Source of the DNA: Pseudomonadota bacterium
GTDB lineage: Bacteria > Pseudomonadota > Gammaproteobacteria > Pseudomonadales > Oleiphilaceae
Length of the DNA: 64,000 nt
Direction of reading: 5' to 3'
NCBI GenBank assembly: GCA_002747395.1
Contig: PDPE01000028.1
Span: 1-64,000 of the forward strand
The position numbers were made by a program, and so were the translations under genes. The notes under the pieces were generated by a model that was given only the letters and a program-made list of their open reading frames with translations, ran no database searches and was not told where the DNA came from. Shown here piece after piece: positions 46,901 to 58,317 of this stretch (position 1 is the first letter of the stretch; each line of letters starts with the position of its first letter).

Positions 46901-48334
46901 TCAGCTTCCCTTGAGGTCATATTTACGCACTTTTTCGACCAGGGTAGTACGCCTTATTCGCAGTTTTTCAGCCGCTCGCGCCACAACCCCCGAACTTTCC
47001 TCAAGCGCCTGCTGAATCAGTGATTTCTCAAGGTTGGCCAGATAGTCTTTCAAATCGATTCCGTTCACCGGCAGGAGAGCGGGGCTGTCCAGACCAACCA
47101 ATCCCTGAGAGGCAGGCAAAGTGTCGTCCTCAACCTTGAGTGGCTCGGTAACGTCTTCAATATGACGAAATTTCGCAGGTAACTCGTTCAGGCCAACCAC
47201 GCCACAAGGGTGCATAATCGCCAGACGCTCAACCAGATTCGCCAACTCTCTGACATTTCCAAACCAGTCATGTCGGCACAAACTCATAATGGCAGCAGAG
47301 TTAAACCTGATGGAACCTCGCTTTTCCTTTTCCATCCGGGAAATCAGTTCATTGATCAGAAGGGGGATATCTTCTACCCGCTCACGCAAGGCAGGCATCT
47401 CTATGGGAAAAACATTTAATCGGTAAAACAGGTCTTCCCTGAACTCCCCTGCCTTGATCATTTCCTCAAGGTTTTTATGAGTTGCTGCCACTATTCGGAC
47501 ATTGGACTTCAACGTTTTGGAGCCCCCTACCCTTTCATAGGTACGCTCTTGCAAAACCCGAAGAATCTTGACTTGCATATTCAGCGGCATATCGCCGATT
47601 TCATCAAGAAAAAGTGTCCCCCCCTCGGCCAGCTCAAACCTTCCCTTCCGGTCGGATATCGCTCCGGTAAAAGCACCTTTTTCATGGCCAAAAAGCTCAC
47701 TTTCAAGCAACTCGGGAGGGATGGCTCCGCAGTTTACCGGTACAAAGGGCTTGCCTCTTCTCATGGAATGGTAATGCAGGTTACGAGCTACCACTTCCTT
47801 GCCCGTACCACTTTCACCGGTAATCAATACACTGACATCCTTATCAGCGACCTGACCCATCAAGTTCCTGACAGTGTGGATTCCCCTGCTTGTTCCTACC
47901 AGGCTTCTGAAAAGTTGCACGTCTCTTTGCTGGCCGCGCCGGGCACGCGTTAAATACTGCTCCCGAAACACCTGAGCCCGATAAATATCGTCAACAAATT
48001 TGTTGTATCTGGGTGGCCATTCCAGACTGCGGATGATGCGACCGTGGATGGTTTCCTCCACACTCTTTATATCTACATCGCCCATAACAATAAAGGGCAT
48101 ACCTGGCTCCCAGGCACCTATTTGAGCTATGACCCGGCTAATCGAGTTTCCGGAACCACCAACCATGGCAACCACAAACTCTTCAGGATTACAGTTTCCA
48201 TCCGTCAACTGTCCTTTCAATTTACCCGAGTCGAGAATAACGGCCTCTTCCCCCAAAAAGCTGAGGATAAGAGAAATCGCATCCCGACACTCCTTGTCAT
48301 CATGCACCAGCAGGATTTTCATTTCCCTCAACAT
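46901..48334 (-). CDS. fleQ: Flagellar master regulator FleQ
   Basis: 477 aa from the ATG at 48334, which aligns with the usual start ([10 protein letters not shown]). Atypical receiver-like head, AAA+ domain with Walker A GESGTGKE and GAFTGA intact, C-terminal Fis helix-turn-helix ([18 protein letters not shown]). The WPGNVREL motif reads WFGNVREL. FleQ binds c-di-GMP and FleN and activates sigma-54 flagellar promoters. Its own promoter was not identified. Confidence 0.95.
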   Translation of the reverse strand: MLREMKILLVHDDKECRDAISLILSFLGEEAVILDSGKLKGQLTDGNCNPEEFVVAMVGGSGNSISRVIAQIGAWEPGMPFIVMGDVDIKSVEETIHGRIIRSLEWPPRYNKFVDDIYRAQVFREQYLTRARRGQQRDVQLFRSLVGTSRGIHTVRNLMGQVADKDVSVLITGESGTGKEVVARNLHYHSMRRGKPFVPVNCGAIPPELLESELFGHEKGAFTGAISDRKGRFELAEGGTLFLDEIGDMPLNMQVKILRVLQERTYERVGGSKTLKSNVRIVAATHKNLEEMIKAGEFREDLFYRLNVFPIEMPALRERVEDIPLLINELISRMEKEKRGSIRFNSAAIMSLCRHDWFGNVRELANLVERLAIMHPCGVVGLNELPAKFRHIEDVTEPLKVEDDTLPASQGLVGLDSPALLPVNGIDLKDYLANLEKSLIQQALEESSGVVARAAEKLRIRRTTLVEKVRKYDLKGS

Positions 48335-48608
48335 GTACTGCAAACCTTAAAGTCTTTGTGTTACAGGTAAAAAGTTAATGCTCCAAACAGGCATAATGGC
48401 TTTCCTGAAAGAAATGAATAGCATTCCTCTGACACCAAATAGAACGAAACTAAGCGTAATTAAAGTACCTGAGAAGGGAATGGTCAATAATATGGCAAGA
48501 AAAACCGGGGGAAAACGCCAAATCGATATTCTGGACACTTTTCTGGCATACCAGGCTGCTTGCAACACATGGCTACTTGCAACATATAACCACTTGTAAC
48601 AGATCGGA

Positions 48609-48923
48609 CTACTTGCAAAAAGTTGAACGTGAATACTGCCTGATTGCCTCTTTCTCACTCTGCAGACGCTTCAGCTGGCTGCCCGCCTGGTCTTTTCGAC
48701 TTTTCAACAATTCAATGAGGCTGCGATAGAGTGCCATCACATTATCCATTGCCTGTTTCGCGTCGGCTTCGTCAACTTGTCCACGATCAACCAGGCTCAT
48801 CAATTCCCGACAATACTGATTTATGGAATCATCAACACCTTCAACCTCGTCCCAACTCTGATTGGAAAAGGCTGCCTGCATCTGGTTCTCAAGCTTGTTC
48901 AGATTTGCAAATATTTGATTCAT
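48609..48923 (-). CDS. fliT: Flagellar chaperone FliT-like protein
   Basis: 104 aa, helical and charged, with a C-terminal LYRSLIELLKSRKDQAGSQLKRLQ coiled coil. Size, composition and position directly upstream of fleQ match FliT, a chaperone for the FliD cap. Sequence similarity within FliT is low, so the call rests partly on context. The usual upstream fliD-fliS are absent. Confidence 0.7.
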   Translation of the reverse strand: MNQIFANLNKLENQMQAAFSNQSWDEVEGVDDSINQYCRELMSLVDRGQVDEADAKQAMDNVMALYRSLIELLKSRKDQAGSQLKRLQSEKEAIRQYSRSTFCK

Positions 48924-49059
48924 TAAAAGCCTCGGAACAGTGGCTGCGACGCATCGTTCACCATGCTTCTCACGGCATGCGCCTCAGGTTTCACAAGCAT
49001 TTTCATAGAAACGGTCAAGTTGTGATCATCTTCTCGGCAAAGCTGTGCAAGCTTCTCGG

Positions 49060-49081
49060 AAAAAATGAGCCAATTGGCTCA
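49060..49081 (-). terminator. Palindrome with T-tract upstream of fliT
   Basis: TGAGCCAATTGGCTCA (49066-49081) is a perfect 16-bp palindrome; on the minus strand it is followed by TTTTTT, forming a 6-bp stem with AATT loop. It may end antisense or upstream transcription, or act as a binding site near the plus-strand small gene. Confidence 0.5.
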
Positions 49082-49121
49082 CTATAGCCCCTCACAATCA
49101 GACTAGCACAGGTAGGAATAC

Positions 49122-49298
49122 ATGAGTGATGTTATGCGGCAGATATTTCAGACAGAGAATAAAAACAGATCAAATACGGATGTTTGCGGCCTCTCGAACT
49201 TACCACAAAACCGAACTCGCATCGCAGAAAGCGATATCAACCGGGATTTAACCGCCCTGGGGTTGCCAAAAGCACGCACCCGGGCCAGTTTTTCCTGA
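49122..49298 (+). CDS. Possible 58-aa protein, unknown
   Basis: ATG at 49122 is preceded by AGGTAGGA at good distance and opens 58 codons to TGA at 49296-49298. Thirty bases later comes a strong bidirectional terminator. The product is basic in its second half (RTRIAESDINRDL, then PKARTRAS) and I recognise no family. It lies opposite in strand to both neighbours, in the place where flagellar filament genes would be expected. Could be chance. Confidence 0.35.
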   Translation: MSDVMRQIFQTENKNRSNTDVCGLSNLPQNRTRIAESDINRDLTALGLPKARTRASFS

Positions 49299-49324
49299 AA
49301 ACATTTTTAACAAGAATGGCAATA

Positions 49325-49358
49325 CAAAAAAACCACCTGAATACCAGGTGGTTTTTTT
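49325..49358. terminator. Strong bidirectional terminator after oadB
   Basis: A7, then CCACCTG (49333-49339), loop AATAC, CAGGTGG (49345-49351), then T7. Works in both directions: it closes oadGAB on the minus strand and the small plus-strand ORF. Confidence 0.92.
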
Positions 49359-49410
49359 AATGAACACCCGTCCCCGGGCCGTACCGGCCCGAAAACAGAT
49401 TTTGAGACGA

Positions 49411-50754
49411 TTAGCTAAGCCATTTAATCATTACTCCGGCAGCAACCGCCGAGCCGATAACTCCGGCAACATTAGGCCCCATAGCATGCATCAACAGGAA
49501 ATTGTGCGGGTTCGCATCCAGCCCCACCTTGTTGGAAACACGGGCAGCCATAGGTACGGCAGAAACACCGGCAGAACCAATGAGAGGATTGATAGGCTGA
49601 TTAATAAACCTGTTCATCAACTTGGCCATAAGGACACCTGTCGCAGTACCCACACAGAATGCCACCAACCCCAGTATGATGATCCCCAAGGTCTGAATAT
49701 CAAGAAACTTGTCCGCACTCAACTTGGAACCTACAGACAATCCGAGGAAGATGGTGACAATGTTGATCAGGGCATTTTGGGCCGTGTCACTCAGGCGATC
49801 AACCACACCACACTCTTTCATCAGGTTACCAAAACAGAACATACCCAAAAGAGGCGCAGCGTCAGGCAAACAAAGCGCAACCAGGACGACGAGTACGATA
49901 GGGAAAAGGATTTTTTCCAGCTTGCCTACATGGCGCAACTGAACCATGGTGATCTTCCGCTCTTCCTCGGTCGTCAACGCCTTCATTATCGGAGGCTGAA
50001 TCATGGGCACCAAAGCCATATAGGAGTAGGCTGCCACCGCAATCGCCCCCAACAGGTGAGGTGAAAGCAAACTGGCAACATAGATAGAGGTCGGCCCATC
50101 GGCACCGCCGATGATACCAATCGCAGCCGCTTCGTAAATGGTAAAATCCATTATTCCGGTTGCAGTCAGCAGTGCCGCACCAAGAACAGTACCGAAAATA
50201 CCGAATTGGGCAGCCGCACCCAATAACAGGGTTTTGGGATTCGCAAGCAGAGGCCCAAAATCGGTCATGGCACCCACACCCATAAAGATGAGCAAAGGCG
50301 CTACACCGCTTCCGATGGCAACATTGTAAAAGTTATTCAACATACCATTGGAGTAACCCGCATCCTGAGCCACATGCATGGCTGCGATATACTCTACACG
50401 ATCCGAGCTATACGCATAACCATAGGCTTCCTTCAAGACGTCGGGAGCTGTAGCCACCGCCGCATCAAGATCCGCCATTACATGACTTACCGAATTACTC
50501 AATGCACCCGCCAGCGCGTCCATCACTTCCGGTTTGGCGAAGTGAATCGCATTTTCAACCGCCGATGCCGCCAGACCCGCCTCGGGAATATTGGCCATCA
50601 CGCCACCAAAACCGATTGGTATCAGCAGTAAAGGTTCGAAACCTTTGCGTATCGCCAGATAGAGCAAAGAAAGACACACGAGCATCATGACCAACTGGCC
50701 AAACTCGATATTATACAGACCGCTACCGGTCCAGAGATTAAGCAGTTTATCCAT
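49411..50754 (-). CDS. oadB: Oxaloacetate decarboxylase beta subunit
   Basis: 447 aa, about nine to eleven membrane segments. [16 protein letters not shown] and [13 protein letters not shown] are diagnostic of the Na+-pumping beta subunit. It decarboxylates carboxybiotin and moves Na+ out. Ends NLVAGV-type sequence [15 protein letters not shown]. Follows oadA by 12 bp. Confidence 0.96.
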   Translation of the reverse strand: MDKLLNLWTGSGLYNIEFGQLVMMLVCLSLLYLAIRKGFEPLLLIPIGFGGVMANIPEAGLAASAVENAIHFAKPEVMDALAGALSNSVSHVMADLDAAVATAPDVLKEAYGYAYSSDRVEYIAAMHVAQDAGYSNGMLNNFYNVAIGSGVAPLLIFMGVGAMTDFGPLLANPKTLLLGAAAQFGIFGTVLGAALLTATGIMDFTIYEAAAIGIIGGADGPTSIYVASLLSPHLLGAIAVAAYSYMALVPMIQPPIMKALTTEEERKITMVQLRHVGKLEKILFPIVLVVLVALCLPDAAPLLGMFCFGNLMKECGVVDRLSDTAQNALINIVTIFLGLSVGSKLSADKFLDIQTLGIIILGLVAFCVGTATGVLMAKLMNRFINQPINPLIGSAGVSAVPMAARVSNKVGLDANPHNFLLMHAMGPNVAGVIGSAVAAGVMIKWLS

Positions 50755-50766
50755 TGATAGAACCCA

Positions 50767-52551
50767 TTATCCAATCGTTAACAAGGTATCGCCGACAGTA
50801 ACCGCATCACCCACTGCGACATTAATGCTACCAACAGTACCTGCGTGTGCTGCACGCACTTCCGTTTCCATTTTCATGGCCTCGAGGATCAATAGAACAT
50901 CACCTTCCTGTACCGCCTGGCCGGGTGCAACCAGTACCTTGAAGATAGTACCTGCCAATGGCGCGGCCACAGGCTCACCACCACCTGCAGGCACCGCAGC
51001 AGGTGCAGCGGCTGCCGGTGCAGCTGGTGCTCCACCACCAACCGGCGCAACAGCAGTGATATCTCCACCTTCTTCTACCTGAACCACATAGGCCTGACCT
51101 TCAACCGTAATGGTGTAGGTTTCAGGGCCACCTGAGGAAACCTTGACCTCCTCACCAGTGGGCGCAGCCTCAAAGGCATCAGGGTTGCCGCGGTTTTCAA
51201 GGAACTTGGGGGCGACCTGCGGGAACAGGGCATAGGTCAACGCATCATCAATCTTGTCAGCACTCAGGGAGAAACCCTTCTCTTTTGCGAGTTCTTCAAC
51301 ATCGGCAACGAGCTTGTCCAATTCATTTTCAAGGAGGTCGGCAGGCCGACAGGTAATCACCTCTGCACCGTCCAGAACCCGATCCTGAAGCTCCTTGTTG
51401 TATGGGGCAGGTGCCGCTCCGTACTCACCCTTGAGTACACCCTGGGTTTCCTTGGAAATTGACTTGTACCGCTCACCGGTAAGAACATTGATCACAGCCT
51501 GGGTACCCACGATCTGTGATGTCGGAGTAACCAGGGGAATAAAACCAAGGTCTTCACGAACACGGGGAATTTCGGCCAGCACTTCGTCGAATTTATCCGC
51601 AGCTCCCTGCTCTTTCAGCTGGTTTTCCATATTGGTCAACATGCCACCAGGTACTTGCGCAACCAGTATTCGCGAGTCGGTACCACGCAAGGCCCCCTCA
51701 AATTTGGCATACTTTTTGCGAACACTGCGAAAATAGGCAGAAATCTCTTCCAGCAACAACAGGTCGAGCCCGGTATCCCGATCAGTACCTTCCAGTGCAG
51801 CAACAACAGTTTCCGTCGCCGAGTGTCCATAGGTCATGGACATGGAAGAAATAGCCGTATCGACCCGATCTATGCCTGCCTCGATTGCCTTGAGCAAAGA
51901 CATATCCACCAGACCGGCAGTCGCGTGGCAGTGTAATTGCACTTCCAGATCAGTTTCGGTTTTCAGACGCTTGACCAGTTCGTAACACTCATAAGGCTTG
52001 ATGATGCCTGACATGTCTTTAATCGCGATAGAGTCAGCACCCATATCCTCTATTTTCTTTGCCAGATCTACCCAGGCCTGGGTGTTGTGAACCGGACTGG
52101 TCGTGTAGGAAAGTGTGCCCTGAGCGTGTTTGCCCTGCTTTTTAACCGCTTTCAATGCGGTTTCGAGGTTACGCGGGTCATTCATCGCATCAAACACACG
52201 GAACACATCTACGCCGTTGACAGCAGCTCGCTCAACAAACTTCTCTACAACATCGTCTGCGTAATGGCGATAACCCAGGAGGTTTTGCCCACGCAGCAAC
52301 ATTTGTTGCCTGGTATTCGGCATTGCCTTTTTAAATTCACGGATTCTGTCCCAGGGATCTTCACCCAGATATCGAATACAGGAATCAAATGTCGCACCAC
52401 CCCACGACTCAAGAGACCAGTAGCCTACCTTGTCCAGTTTTTCTGCAACAGGCAACATATCATCAATTCGCATGCGAGTAGCAAGCAGCGACTGATGAGC
52501 GTCACGCAATACAACGTCAGTAATTCCTAATGGTTTTTTAGCATCTGTCAT
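50767..52551 (-). CDS. oadA: Oxaloacetate decarboxylase alpha subunit
   Basis: 594 aa from the ATG at 52551 with GGAAGG upstream. N-terminal carboxyltransferase (TIM barrel) with [16 protein letters not shown] (zinc/metal Asp), LHCHATAG, a PYC/OAD middle domain and an Ala/Pro linker. The C-terminal biotinyl domain carries EAMKMETEV (biotinylated Lys at about 560). Transfers the carboxyl of oxaloacetate to biotin. Confidence 0.96.
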   Translation of the reverse strand: MTDAKKPLGITDVVLRDAHQSLLATRMRIDDMLPVAEKLDKVGYWSLESWGGATFDSCIRYLGEDPWDRIREFKKAMPNTRQQMLLRGQNLLGYRHYADDVVEKFVERAAVNGVDVFRVFDAMNDPRNLETALKAVKKQGKHAQGTLSYTTSPVHNTQAWVDLAKKIEDMGADSIAIKDMSGIIKPYECYELVKRLKTETDLEVQLHCHATAGLVDMSLLKAIEAGIDRVDTAISSMSMTYGHSATETVVAALEGTDRDTGLDLLLLEEISAYFRSVRKKYAKFEGALRGTDSRILVAQVPGGMLTNMENQLKEQGAADKFDEVLAEIPRVREDLGFIPLVTPTSQIVGTQAVINVLTGERYKSISKETQGVLKGEYGAAPAPYNKELQDRVLDGAEVITCRPADLLENELDKLVADVEELAKEKGFSLSADKIDDALTYALFPQVAPKFLENRGNPDAFEAAPTGEEVKVSSGGPETYTITVEGQAYVVQVEEGGDITAVAPVGGGAPAAPAAAAPAAVPAGGGEPVAAPLAGTIFKVLVAPGQAVQEGDVLLILEAMKMETEVRAAHAGTVGSINVAVGDAVTVGDTLLTIG

Positions 52552-52596
52552 TACATTCAAGCCTTCCGTTAAAGGATTAATTCTATCCTATCTGTC

Positions 52597-52854
52597 TCAC
52601 TTCTTTTGGTGTGAGCGATATTTGGCAACTGCAGCCGAGATAACAGCCATCAGCCGAGGATCATTCATAGGAGAAGCAGCCTGGGGGGCTACAGGAGCAG
52701 GTGCCGGAGGCACAACCGGAGCGGGCGGCTCAAGCTTCACGGCCAACCTGGACATTACTGTAGTAGCGCCGATCAGGATAACGAGGAATACAAACACAAA
52801 CCCCATTCCGGCAATCATCAATCCGACCGCTTGTGACATCAAAGATTCAGTCAT
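52597..52854 (-). CDS. oadG: Oxaloacetate decarboxylase gamma subunit
   Basis: 85 aa with one membrane helix (about 9-31), a Pro/Ala-rich hinge and a C-terminal tail (AAVAKYRSHQKK) that in the family binds Zn and the alpha subunit. First gene of oadGAB. Confidence 0.9.
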   Translation of the reverse strand: MTESLMSQAVGLMIAGMGFVFVFLVILIGATTVMSRLAVKLEPPAPVVPPAPAPVAPQAASPMNDPRLMAVISAAVAKYRSHQKK

Positions 52855-53374
52855 AATAAATTCGATACCTTTTTTCGTATGTAGCTCTTGTGTTTAGCTC
52901 TTCAAGCAAGCCGTCAGCCTGCCTGCTGCCGATGACACTGCAAGACTGCCCGCCAGAAGGCGAAGATACCTTGCAGCACTTCCTTTACCCGAACAACATG
53001 CTGAGAGCGGCAAGAAAACGAGCGTATTTTGCCTTTTATAACGTCCATAGGCAACTCAAACTTCACCCGCGGACACCACAAAACCAATCTTTCCTCCAAA
53101 AAAACAGTCTGATGTACAAACGACCGGCCCCTGCCAGAAAATACGGCAGAATCCGGGCACATCACACCGGGGAGCACCCTTGTCAGACAGATACCGACTC
53201 GCTCCAGGCAGAATACTAACATGGGAAAAAAGTGACAATTATGAGACATGTCAATAGACAAGTTATGACCAAATAAAATTTCAACAGATCAAGAGGATGG
53301 GTGGGGGGAGGAACAGGGATCAATCGAACGGCCGGTAACAGCCAGTCAATGAAGGGACGCAATGCGGAAAAAAT
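52855..53374. other. Region upstream of oadG
   Basis: 520 bp with no convincing gene. It should contain the oad promoter. A TGACA-N11-TGTCA inverted pair near 53234-53254 is the only structure noted. Confidence 0.5.
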
Positions 53375-53450
53375 GGCGCGGCTGGGAGGATTCGAACCTC
53401 CGACCGCCTGGTTCGTAGCCAGGTACTCTATCCAGCTGAGCTACAGCCGC
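53375..53450 (-). tRNA. tRNA-Arg (ACG)
   Basis: Acceptor GCGGCTG/CAGCCGC, D-arm, anticodon loop CTACGAA (ACG) on stem CCTGG/CCAGG, T-arm GGAGG-TTCGAAT-CCTCC and encoded CCA. All four arms fold. Confidence 0.98.
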
Positions 53451-53499
53451 GCAACAAAAACAATCCTAACAAGACGATAATTTTTACAAATCAAGGCGA

Positions 53500-53587
53500 T
53501 GGCGGAGAGAGAGGGATTCGAACCCTCGATACCTGACGGTATACGCCCTTAGCAGGGGCGCGCCTTCAGCCTCTCGGCCATCTCTCC
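53500..53587 (-). tRNA. tRNA-Ser (GCT)
   Basis: Acceptor GGAGAGA/TCTCTCC, anticodon loop CTGCTAA (GCT) on CGCCC/GGGCG, long class II variable arm, T-loop TTCGAAT and encoded CCA. 49 bp upstream of tRNA-Arg in the transcript, after csrA. Confidence 0.98.
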
Positions 53588-53646
53588 GAAATCGGCCGGA
53601 ATAATAACAATAACAAACCAAAAATCAAAGGATTATTTTCAGTTTT

Positions 53647-53844
53647 TTATTCAGTACCAGTTTCAAGCTGACCTTCGGCCTTTTCTTTCTGGATTCTCTG
53701 ATAAATCTCCTCTCTGTGCACCTCCACTTCTTTTGGCGCATTAACGCCAATTCTCACCTGATTTCCCTTTACACCAAGCACCGTGACCGTCACGTCATCT
53801 CCAACCATGAGTGCCTCCCCTACACGACGGGTCAATATTAGCAT
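53647..53844 (-). CDS. csrA: Carbon storage regulator CsrA/RsmA
   Basis: 65 aa. [21 protein letters not shown] and the RNA-contacting [10 protein letters not shown] are intact. AAAGGAGA precedes the ATG. RNA-binding dimer that blocks translation at GGA hairpins; in relatives it also affects motility. Order alaS-lysC-csrA-tRNA-Ser-tRNA-Arg is conserved in gammaproteobacteria. Confidence 0.98.
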   Translation of the reverse strand: MLILTRRVGEALMVGDDVTVTVLGVKGNQVRIGVNAPKEVEVHREEIYQRIQKEKAEGQLETGTE

Positions 53845-54113
53845 TGTCTATCTCCTTTAATAGGTGCTATTCACCTGTTCCACTCCCCAAAACCGTATTG
53901 GAAACTTCCACATGCATCGTACCAGGACAATGCGACTGCTCTATCGTATTTTGCAACGGAGCGGTATCCCCAAAATAGCTGTAAACCATTATTTCTTCGA
54001 GTCTATTCCTGAATTCAGCCTCCACATGAATCATCAGGAACTGTTTTTCTTTTATTGTGTCAGTGGCGGCTACGACAGGGCCGGTTTACGAACCGGTCTT
54101 GCCCCGCGCCATG

Positions 54114-55349
54114 TCAACCTTCCTCGACTGCCTCACAAGACAGGTCAAAAATACCATGCAATGATCTCACTGCCAATTCCAGATATTTCTCTGCAATCAC
54201 AACAGACACCTTGATCTCCGATGTGGATATCATCTGTATGTTGATACCTTCTTTGGACAACCCTTCAAACATCTTCGTAGCAACGCCCGCGTGAGAGCGC
54301 ATACCAACGCCGACAATGGATACTTTGGCAATCTTGTTATCACCAGCCGCCTCTCTCGCCCCCAGTTCAACGCGCAGCCTCTCCAAAATCCCAAGGGCTT
54401 TTTTGTAGTCATTGCGATGCACAGTAAATGTAAAATCGGTCTGGCCGTCATCTCCGGTATTCTGGACTATCATATCCACTTCAACATTGGCATCGCTCAC
54501 CGGCTTCAGTATCTTCGAGGCTACGCCCGGCGTATCGGGCACCCCTTTAATTGTCAGCTTTGCCTCATCCCGGTTAAATGCGATACCGGATACGACTGGT
54601 TGCTCCATTTTACTGTCATCCTCAGTTGTAATTAAGGTTCCGGGGCCATCCTGAAAACTGGAAAGCACCCGTAACGGTACATTGTATTTGCCGGCAAATT
54701 CGACTGCCCTGATCTGTAACACCTTAGACCCGAGACTGGCCATTTCTATCATTTCTTCGAACGTAATCTTGTCCATGCGCACAGCACTGTCAACAACGCG
54801 GGGGTCAGTGGTATAGACTCCATCCACATCGGTATAGATCTGACATTCATCAGCCTTTAGTGCCGCTGCGAGCGCAACCGCAGAGGTATCCGACCCACCC
54901 CGACCAAGAGTCGTAATATTCCCGTTCTCATCGACACCCTGAAATCCTGCTACCACCACCACCTTGCCATAAGATAAATCGGAACGAATATTATCTTCAT
55001 CAATAGACCGGATTCGCGCTTTGGTATGCACTGCATCTGTCAGTATCCTGACCTGCGCCCCCGTATAGGAAATTGCCGGGCACCCCAGACTGTGCAAAGC
55101 CATACACATGAGTGCTATGGTCACCTGCTCGCCGGTTGACACCAGCACATCCATCTCCCTGGGGGTCGGTTCATCCATTATTGACGCTGCCAACGATAAG
55201 AGCCGGTTGGTCTCGCCGCTCATGGCCGACACCACGACAACAATATCATGCCCCTTTTCACGAAAGCCTTTCACTTTTTCAGCAACAGCGCGTATTCGCT
55301 CCACTGAACCCACCGAGGTTCCACCAAATTTTTGTACGTAAAATGCCAT
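54114..55349 (-). CDS. lysC: Aspartate kinase
   Basis: 411 aa. Kinase domain with VQKFGGTSVGS (4-14) and LGRGGSDTSAVALAAAL, followed by two ACT domains for lysine/threonine feedback. First step of the aspartate-family pathway. Monofunctional type, as in Pseudomonas. Lies between alaS and csrA. Confidence 0.96.
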   Translation of the reverse strand: MAFYVQKFGGTSVGSVERIRAVAEKVKGFREKGHDIVVVVSAMSGETNRLLSLAASIMDEPTPREMDVLVSTGEQVTIALMCMALHSLGCPAISYTGAQVRILTDAVHTKARIRSIDEDNIRSDLSYGKVVVVAGFQGVDENGNITTLGRGGSDTSAVALAAALKADECQIYTDVDGVYTTDPRVVDSAVRMDKITFEEMIEMASLGSKVLQIRAVEFAGKYNVPLRVLSSFQDGPGTLITTEDDSKMEQPVVSGIAFNRDEAKLTIKGVPDTPGVASKILKPVSDANVEVDMIVQNTGDDGQTDFTFTVHRNDYKKALGILERLRVELGAREAAGDNKIAKVSIVGVGMRSHAGVATKMFEGLSKEGINIQMISTSEIKVSVVIAEKYLELAVRSLHGIFDLSCEAVEEG

Positions 55350-55449
55350 TTAGCTTTTTGTTTCCTTTTCCTTTCACAACGGTTTTCAATGAGTCAGGCT
55401 GCCCACGAAGGGTTATTCCGGACGGGCGGGCAGTTATACCCATTCTTGC

Positions 55450-58059
55450 CTACAATCGGGATTGAACCCACTCGGGAACCATTTCCAGCATCGCCGGTAT
55501 GCCTGCGATGTCGCTCCCTCCTCCTTGTGCCATATCCGGTCGTCCACCACCTTTGCCACCCAGCCTTGAAGCCGTTTCTTTAATCAGCTCACCCGCTTTC
55601 ACTTTTTTGCAAATATCCCTGGTCACTCCGGCAACCAGTATAACCTTGCCATCTTCAGCTGCAGATAACAACACAACACCCGACCCCAACCTGTTTTTCA
55701 ACTGGTCAACGGTATCCATCAGCGCCTTTCTGTCTACGCCATCGAGCCTGGCTGCCAGCACTTTCACGCCGTTAACATCAACCGCCTGTCCGGCCAGATC
55801 ATTTCCCGCAGAGCTGGCCAATTTGCTCTTCAGCCGATCCAGCTCCCGTTCCAGCATTTTCATTCGATCAACAGTCTGGTGAAGTTTGTCAACCACGCCT
55901 TCTCGCCCGGTTTTCAACAAGGCCGCCATAGACTTCAGCATGCCGGCATCCGTACGACGCCTGTCTTCCGCCAGTGCACCGGTTACCGCTTCGATACGAC
56001 GAACACCTGACGAAATGCCACCTTCCGATGTCACTATCAGAGAGCCGATATCCCCCGTTCGATTTGCATGCGTTCCGCCGCATAATTCAACAGAAAAGTC
56101 AGATTCCCCCATGGACAAAACACGCACTTCATCGCCGTACTTCTCACCAAACAGAGCCATTGCTCCTTTCTTGCGTGCAGTTTCAATGTCCGTGATCAGG
56201 GTGGTAATTTCCGTATTGGCTCTGATCTGCCGGTTTACGATGGACTCAATCTGTTCAATCTGCTCTACCGTCACTGCCTCGGGGTGCGCAAAGTCGAACC
56301 GAAGCTTTTCATGGTCAACCAGAGATCCTTTCTGTACGACATGGCTTCCCAGAACCTGTCGCAAGGCAGCGTGCAGCAGGTGAGTTGCCGAATGATTCAA
56401 CGCAGTGGCCTGTCTTTTTGCGGAATCGACCGCCGCGCTGACCTCGATTCCTTCTGCAATCTCACCCTTTAACACTTTTCCTATGTGCAGGTGGTTGCCA
56501 CCTTCCTTTTGTGTATCCTGAACCAAAAACTCACCATCAGCCCAGACAATCACTCCCTGATCACCGACCTGTCCGCCGGACTCTGCATAGAAAGGCGTTT
56601 CTTCCAACACAACCACCGCCTGATCACCCGATTTTGCACAACCGGGCTTCCCGTCAACAAAGACCGCCTTGACAACATCACCCTGTTCAGCAAGGTGATC
56701 ATACCCGGTAAACAGGGTTTCGCCATCAACCACTATTGCATTGCTGTAATCGACATCGAATTTGCTTGCTGACCTGGCGCGTTCGCGTTGCGCCTCCATT
56801 TCTTTTTCGTAACCTTCGTAATCCAGTTCCAGACCATGCTCTCTGGCGACATCATTGGTCAGGTCAACCGGGAACCCGTAGGTATCATACAGGGTAAACA
56901 CGGTATGACCGGGTATGACCTTACCTTTCAGATTGCCAATATCCTGAATATCCTGCAGCAACAGCTTCATACCTTTGTCAAGGGTACGCGCAAACTGCTC
57001 CTCTTCCAGCAAGAGGACTCTTTCGATTTCCGCCTTTCTGCCAATCAGATCGGGGTAGGCATCTCCCATCACATCCGCCAGTACGGACACCAGTTTATAA
57101 AAAAACGGCTCCGTTGCTCCCAACTTGTTGCCGTGGCGAACCGCACGCCGAACAATTCGTCGCAAAACGAACCCTCGCCCTTCATTCGACGGCATCACTC
57201 CGTCGGAAATCAGAAACGAGCAGGCTCTTATATGATCCGCTATCACGCGAAGTGACTGCTCCGTTGTCTCTACGCCACCCAGCAGACGGGACGCCCCCTC
57301 CAGTATGCTTTGAAAAAGGTCAATCTCGTAATTGCTGTGAACATTTTGCATAACGGCTGAAATTCGCTCCAACCCCATACCGGTATCAACTGAAGGTTTG
57401 GGCAGAGGGTGCAGCTCCCCGTCCGCCGTTCGGTTGTATTGCATGAAAACCAGATTCCAGATTTCAATAAACCTGTCGCCATCATCATTCGGGCCACCCG
57501 GAGGGTCACCTGGCACCCACTCCCCGTGATCATAGAATATTTCAGAGCACGGGCCGCATGGACCGGTATCGCCCATAGCCCAGAAATTGTCTTTTTTGCC
57601 CAGACGGGAGAAGCGGGACTGGTCTATGCCAATATCGTTGAACCAGATATCTTCCGCCTCCTGGTCGTCTTTATAAACGGTGACCCACAGCTTTTCCGGC
57701 GGCAATTTCATATCCACCGTCAAAAACTCCCAGGCAAAGCGAATCGCATCCTCTTTAAAGTAGTCACCAAAGCTGAAATTACCGAGCATTTCAAAAAAAG
57801 TATGGTGTCTGGCCGTGTATCCCACGTTTTCCAGGTCATTGTGCTTGCCCCCTGCCCTGACGCATTTTTGGGAAGTGGCTGCCCTGGTATAGGGGCGCTG
57901 TTCCTTACCCAGAAAAACATCCTTGAACTGGTTCATTCCCGCATTGGTAAAAAGGAGGGTAGGATCATCAGAGGGAACCAGCGAACTGCTGTCACACTCC
58001 TGGTGACCGTTACGCGTAAAGTAATCCAGGAATGCTCGACGAATTTCAGAACTCTTCAT
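55450..58059 (-). CDS. alaS: Alanyl-tRNA synthetase
   Basis: 869 aa from the ATG at 58059 ([14 protein letters not shown]). Class II catalytic core with [11 protein letters not shown] and [10 protein letters not shown], editing domain with [13 protein letters not shown] and [13 protein letters not shown] (Zn ligands), C-Ala domain ending with [11 protein letters not shown]. An upstream extension of 32 codons in the open frame is not conserved. Confidence 0.98.
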   Translation of the reverse strand: MKSSEIRRAFLDYFTRNGHQECDSSSLVPSDDPTLLFTNAGMNQFKDVFLGKEQRPYTRAATSQKCVRAGGKHNDLENVGYTARHHTFFEMLGNFSFGDYFKEDAIRFAWEFLTVDMKLPPEKLWVTVYKDDQEAEDIWFNDIGIDQSRFSRLGKKDNFWAMGDTGPCGPCSEIFYDHGEWVPGDPPGGPNDDGDRFIEIWNLVFMQYNRTADGELHPLPKPSVDTGMGLERISAVMQNVHSNYEIDLFQSILEGASRLLGGVETTEQSLRVIADHIRACSFLISDGVMPSNEGRGFVLRRIVRRAVRHGNKLGATEPFFYKLVSVLADVMGDAYPDLIGRKAEIERVLLLEEEQFARTLDKGMKLLLQDIQDIGNLKGKVIPGHTVFTLYDTYGFPVDLTNDVAREHGLELDYEGYEKEMEAQRERARSASKFDVDYSNAIVVDGETLFTGYDHLAEQGDVVKAVFVDGKPGCAKSGDQAVVVLEETPFYAESGGQVGDQGVIVWADGEFLVQDTQKEGGNHLHIGKVLKGEIAEGIEVSAAVDSAKRQATALNHSATHLLHAALRQVLGSHVVQKGSLVDHEKLRFDFAHPEAVTVEQIEQIESIVNRQIRANTEITTLITDIETARKKGAMALFGEKYGDEVRVLSMGESDFSVELCGGTHANRTGDIGSLIVTSEGGISSGVRRIEAVTGALAEDRRRTDAGMLKSMAALLKTGREGVVDKLHQTVDRMKMLERELDRLKSKLASSAGNDLAGQAVDVNGVKVLAARLDGVDRKALMDTVDQLKNRLGSGVVLLSAAEDGKVILVAGVTRDICKKVKAGELIKETASRLGGKGGGRPDMAQGGGSDIAGIPAMLEMVPEWVQSRL

Positions 58060-58193
58060 AAATCGATCCAATGGGCAGGCTATTTTTATCAGGGCCGGGT
58101 TGGCGAAACGCCGTACTTTACCACAGATGCACCAATTTCGGACACGAAAAATCACATTTTTGGTGACAAAATCGACGGAAATCCGTCAAGCAC

Positions 58194-58218
58194 AAAAAAA
58201 GCGGACATTTCTGCCCGC
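58194..58218 (-). terminator. Rho-independent terminator after the DUF5610-like gene
   Basis: Minus strand GCGGGCA-GAAA-TGTCCGC then T7: a 7-bp stem with one G-U, about 100 bp after the stop codon. A second small hairpin (GACGG/CCGTC) lies at 58174-58187. Confidence 0.85.
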
Positions 58219-58317
58219 CTTGTTCCAATAATTGCCTTGCCAACTGTTTTTTTAAATAACCGTTTTAATTTTTGGCCTGATTCCTGATTAAAGAAATCGC
58301 CTGCGACAGGTAGAGCA

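Noticed and set aside
58060..58155. 32-residue N-terminal extension of AlaS
   Set aside because: Not conserved in the family; [14 protein letters not shown] is the standard start.
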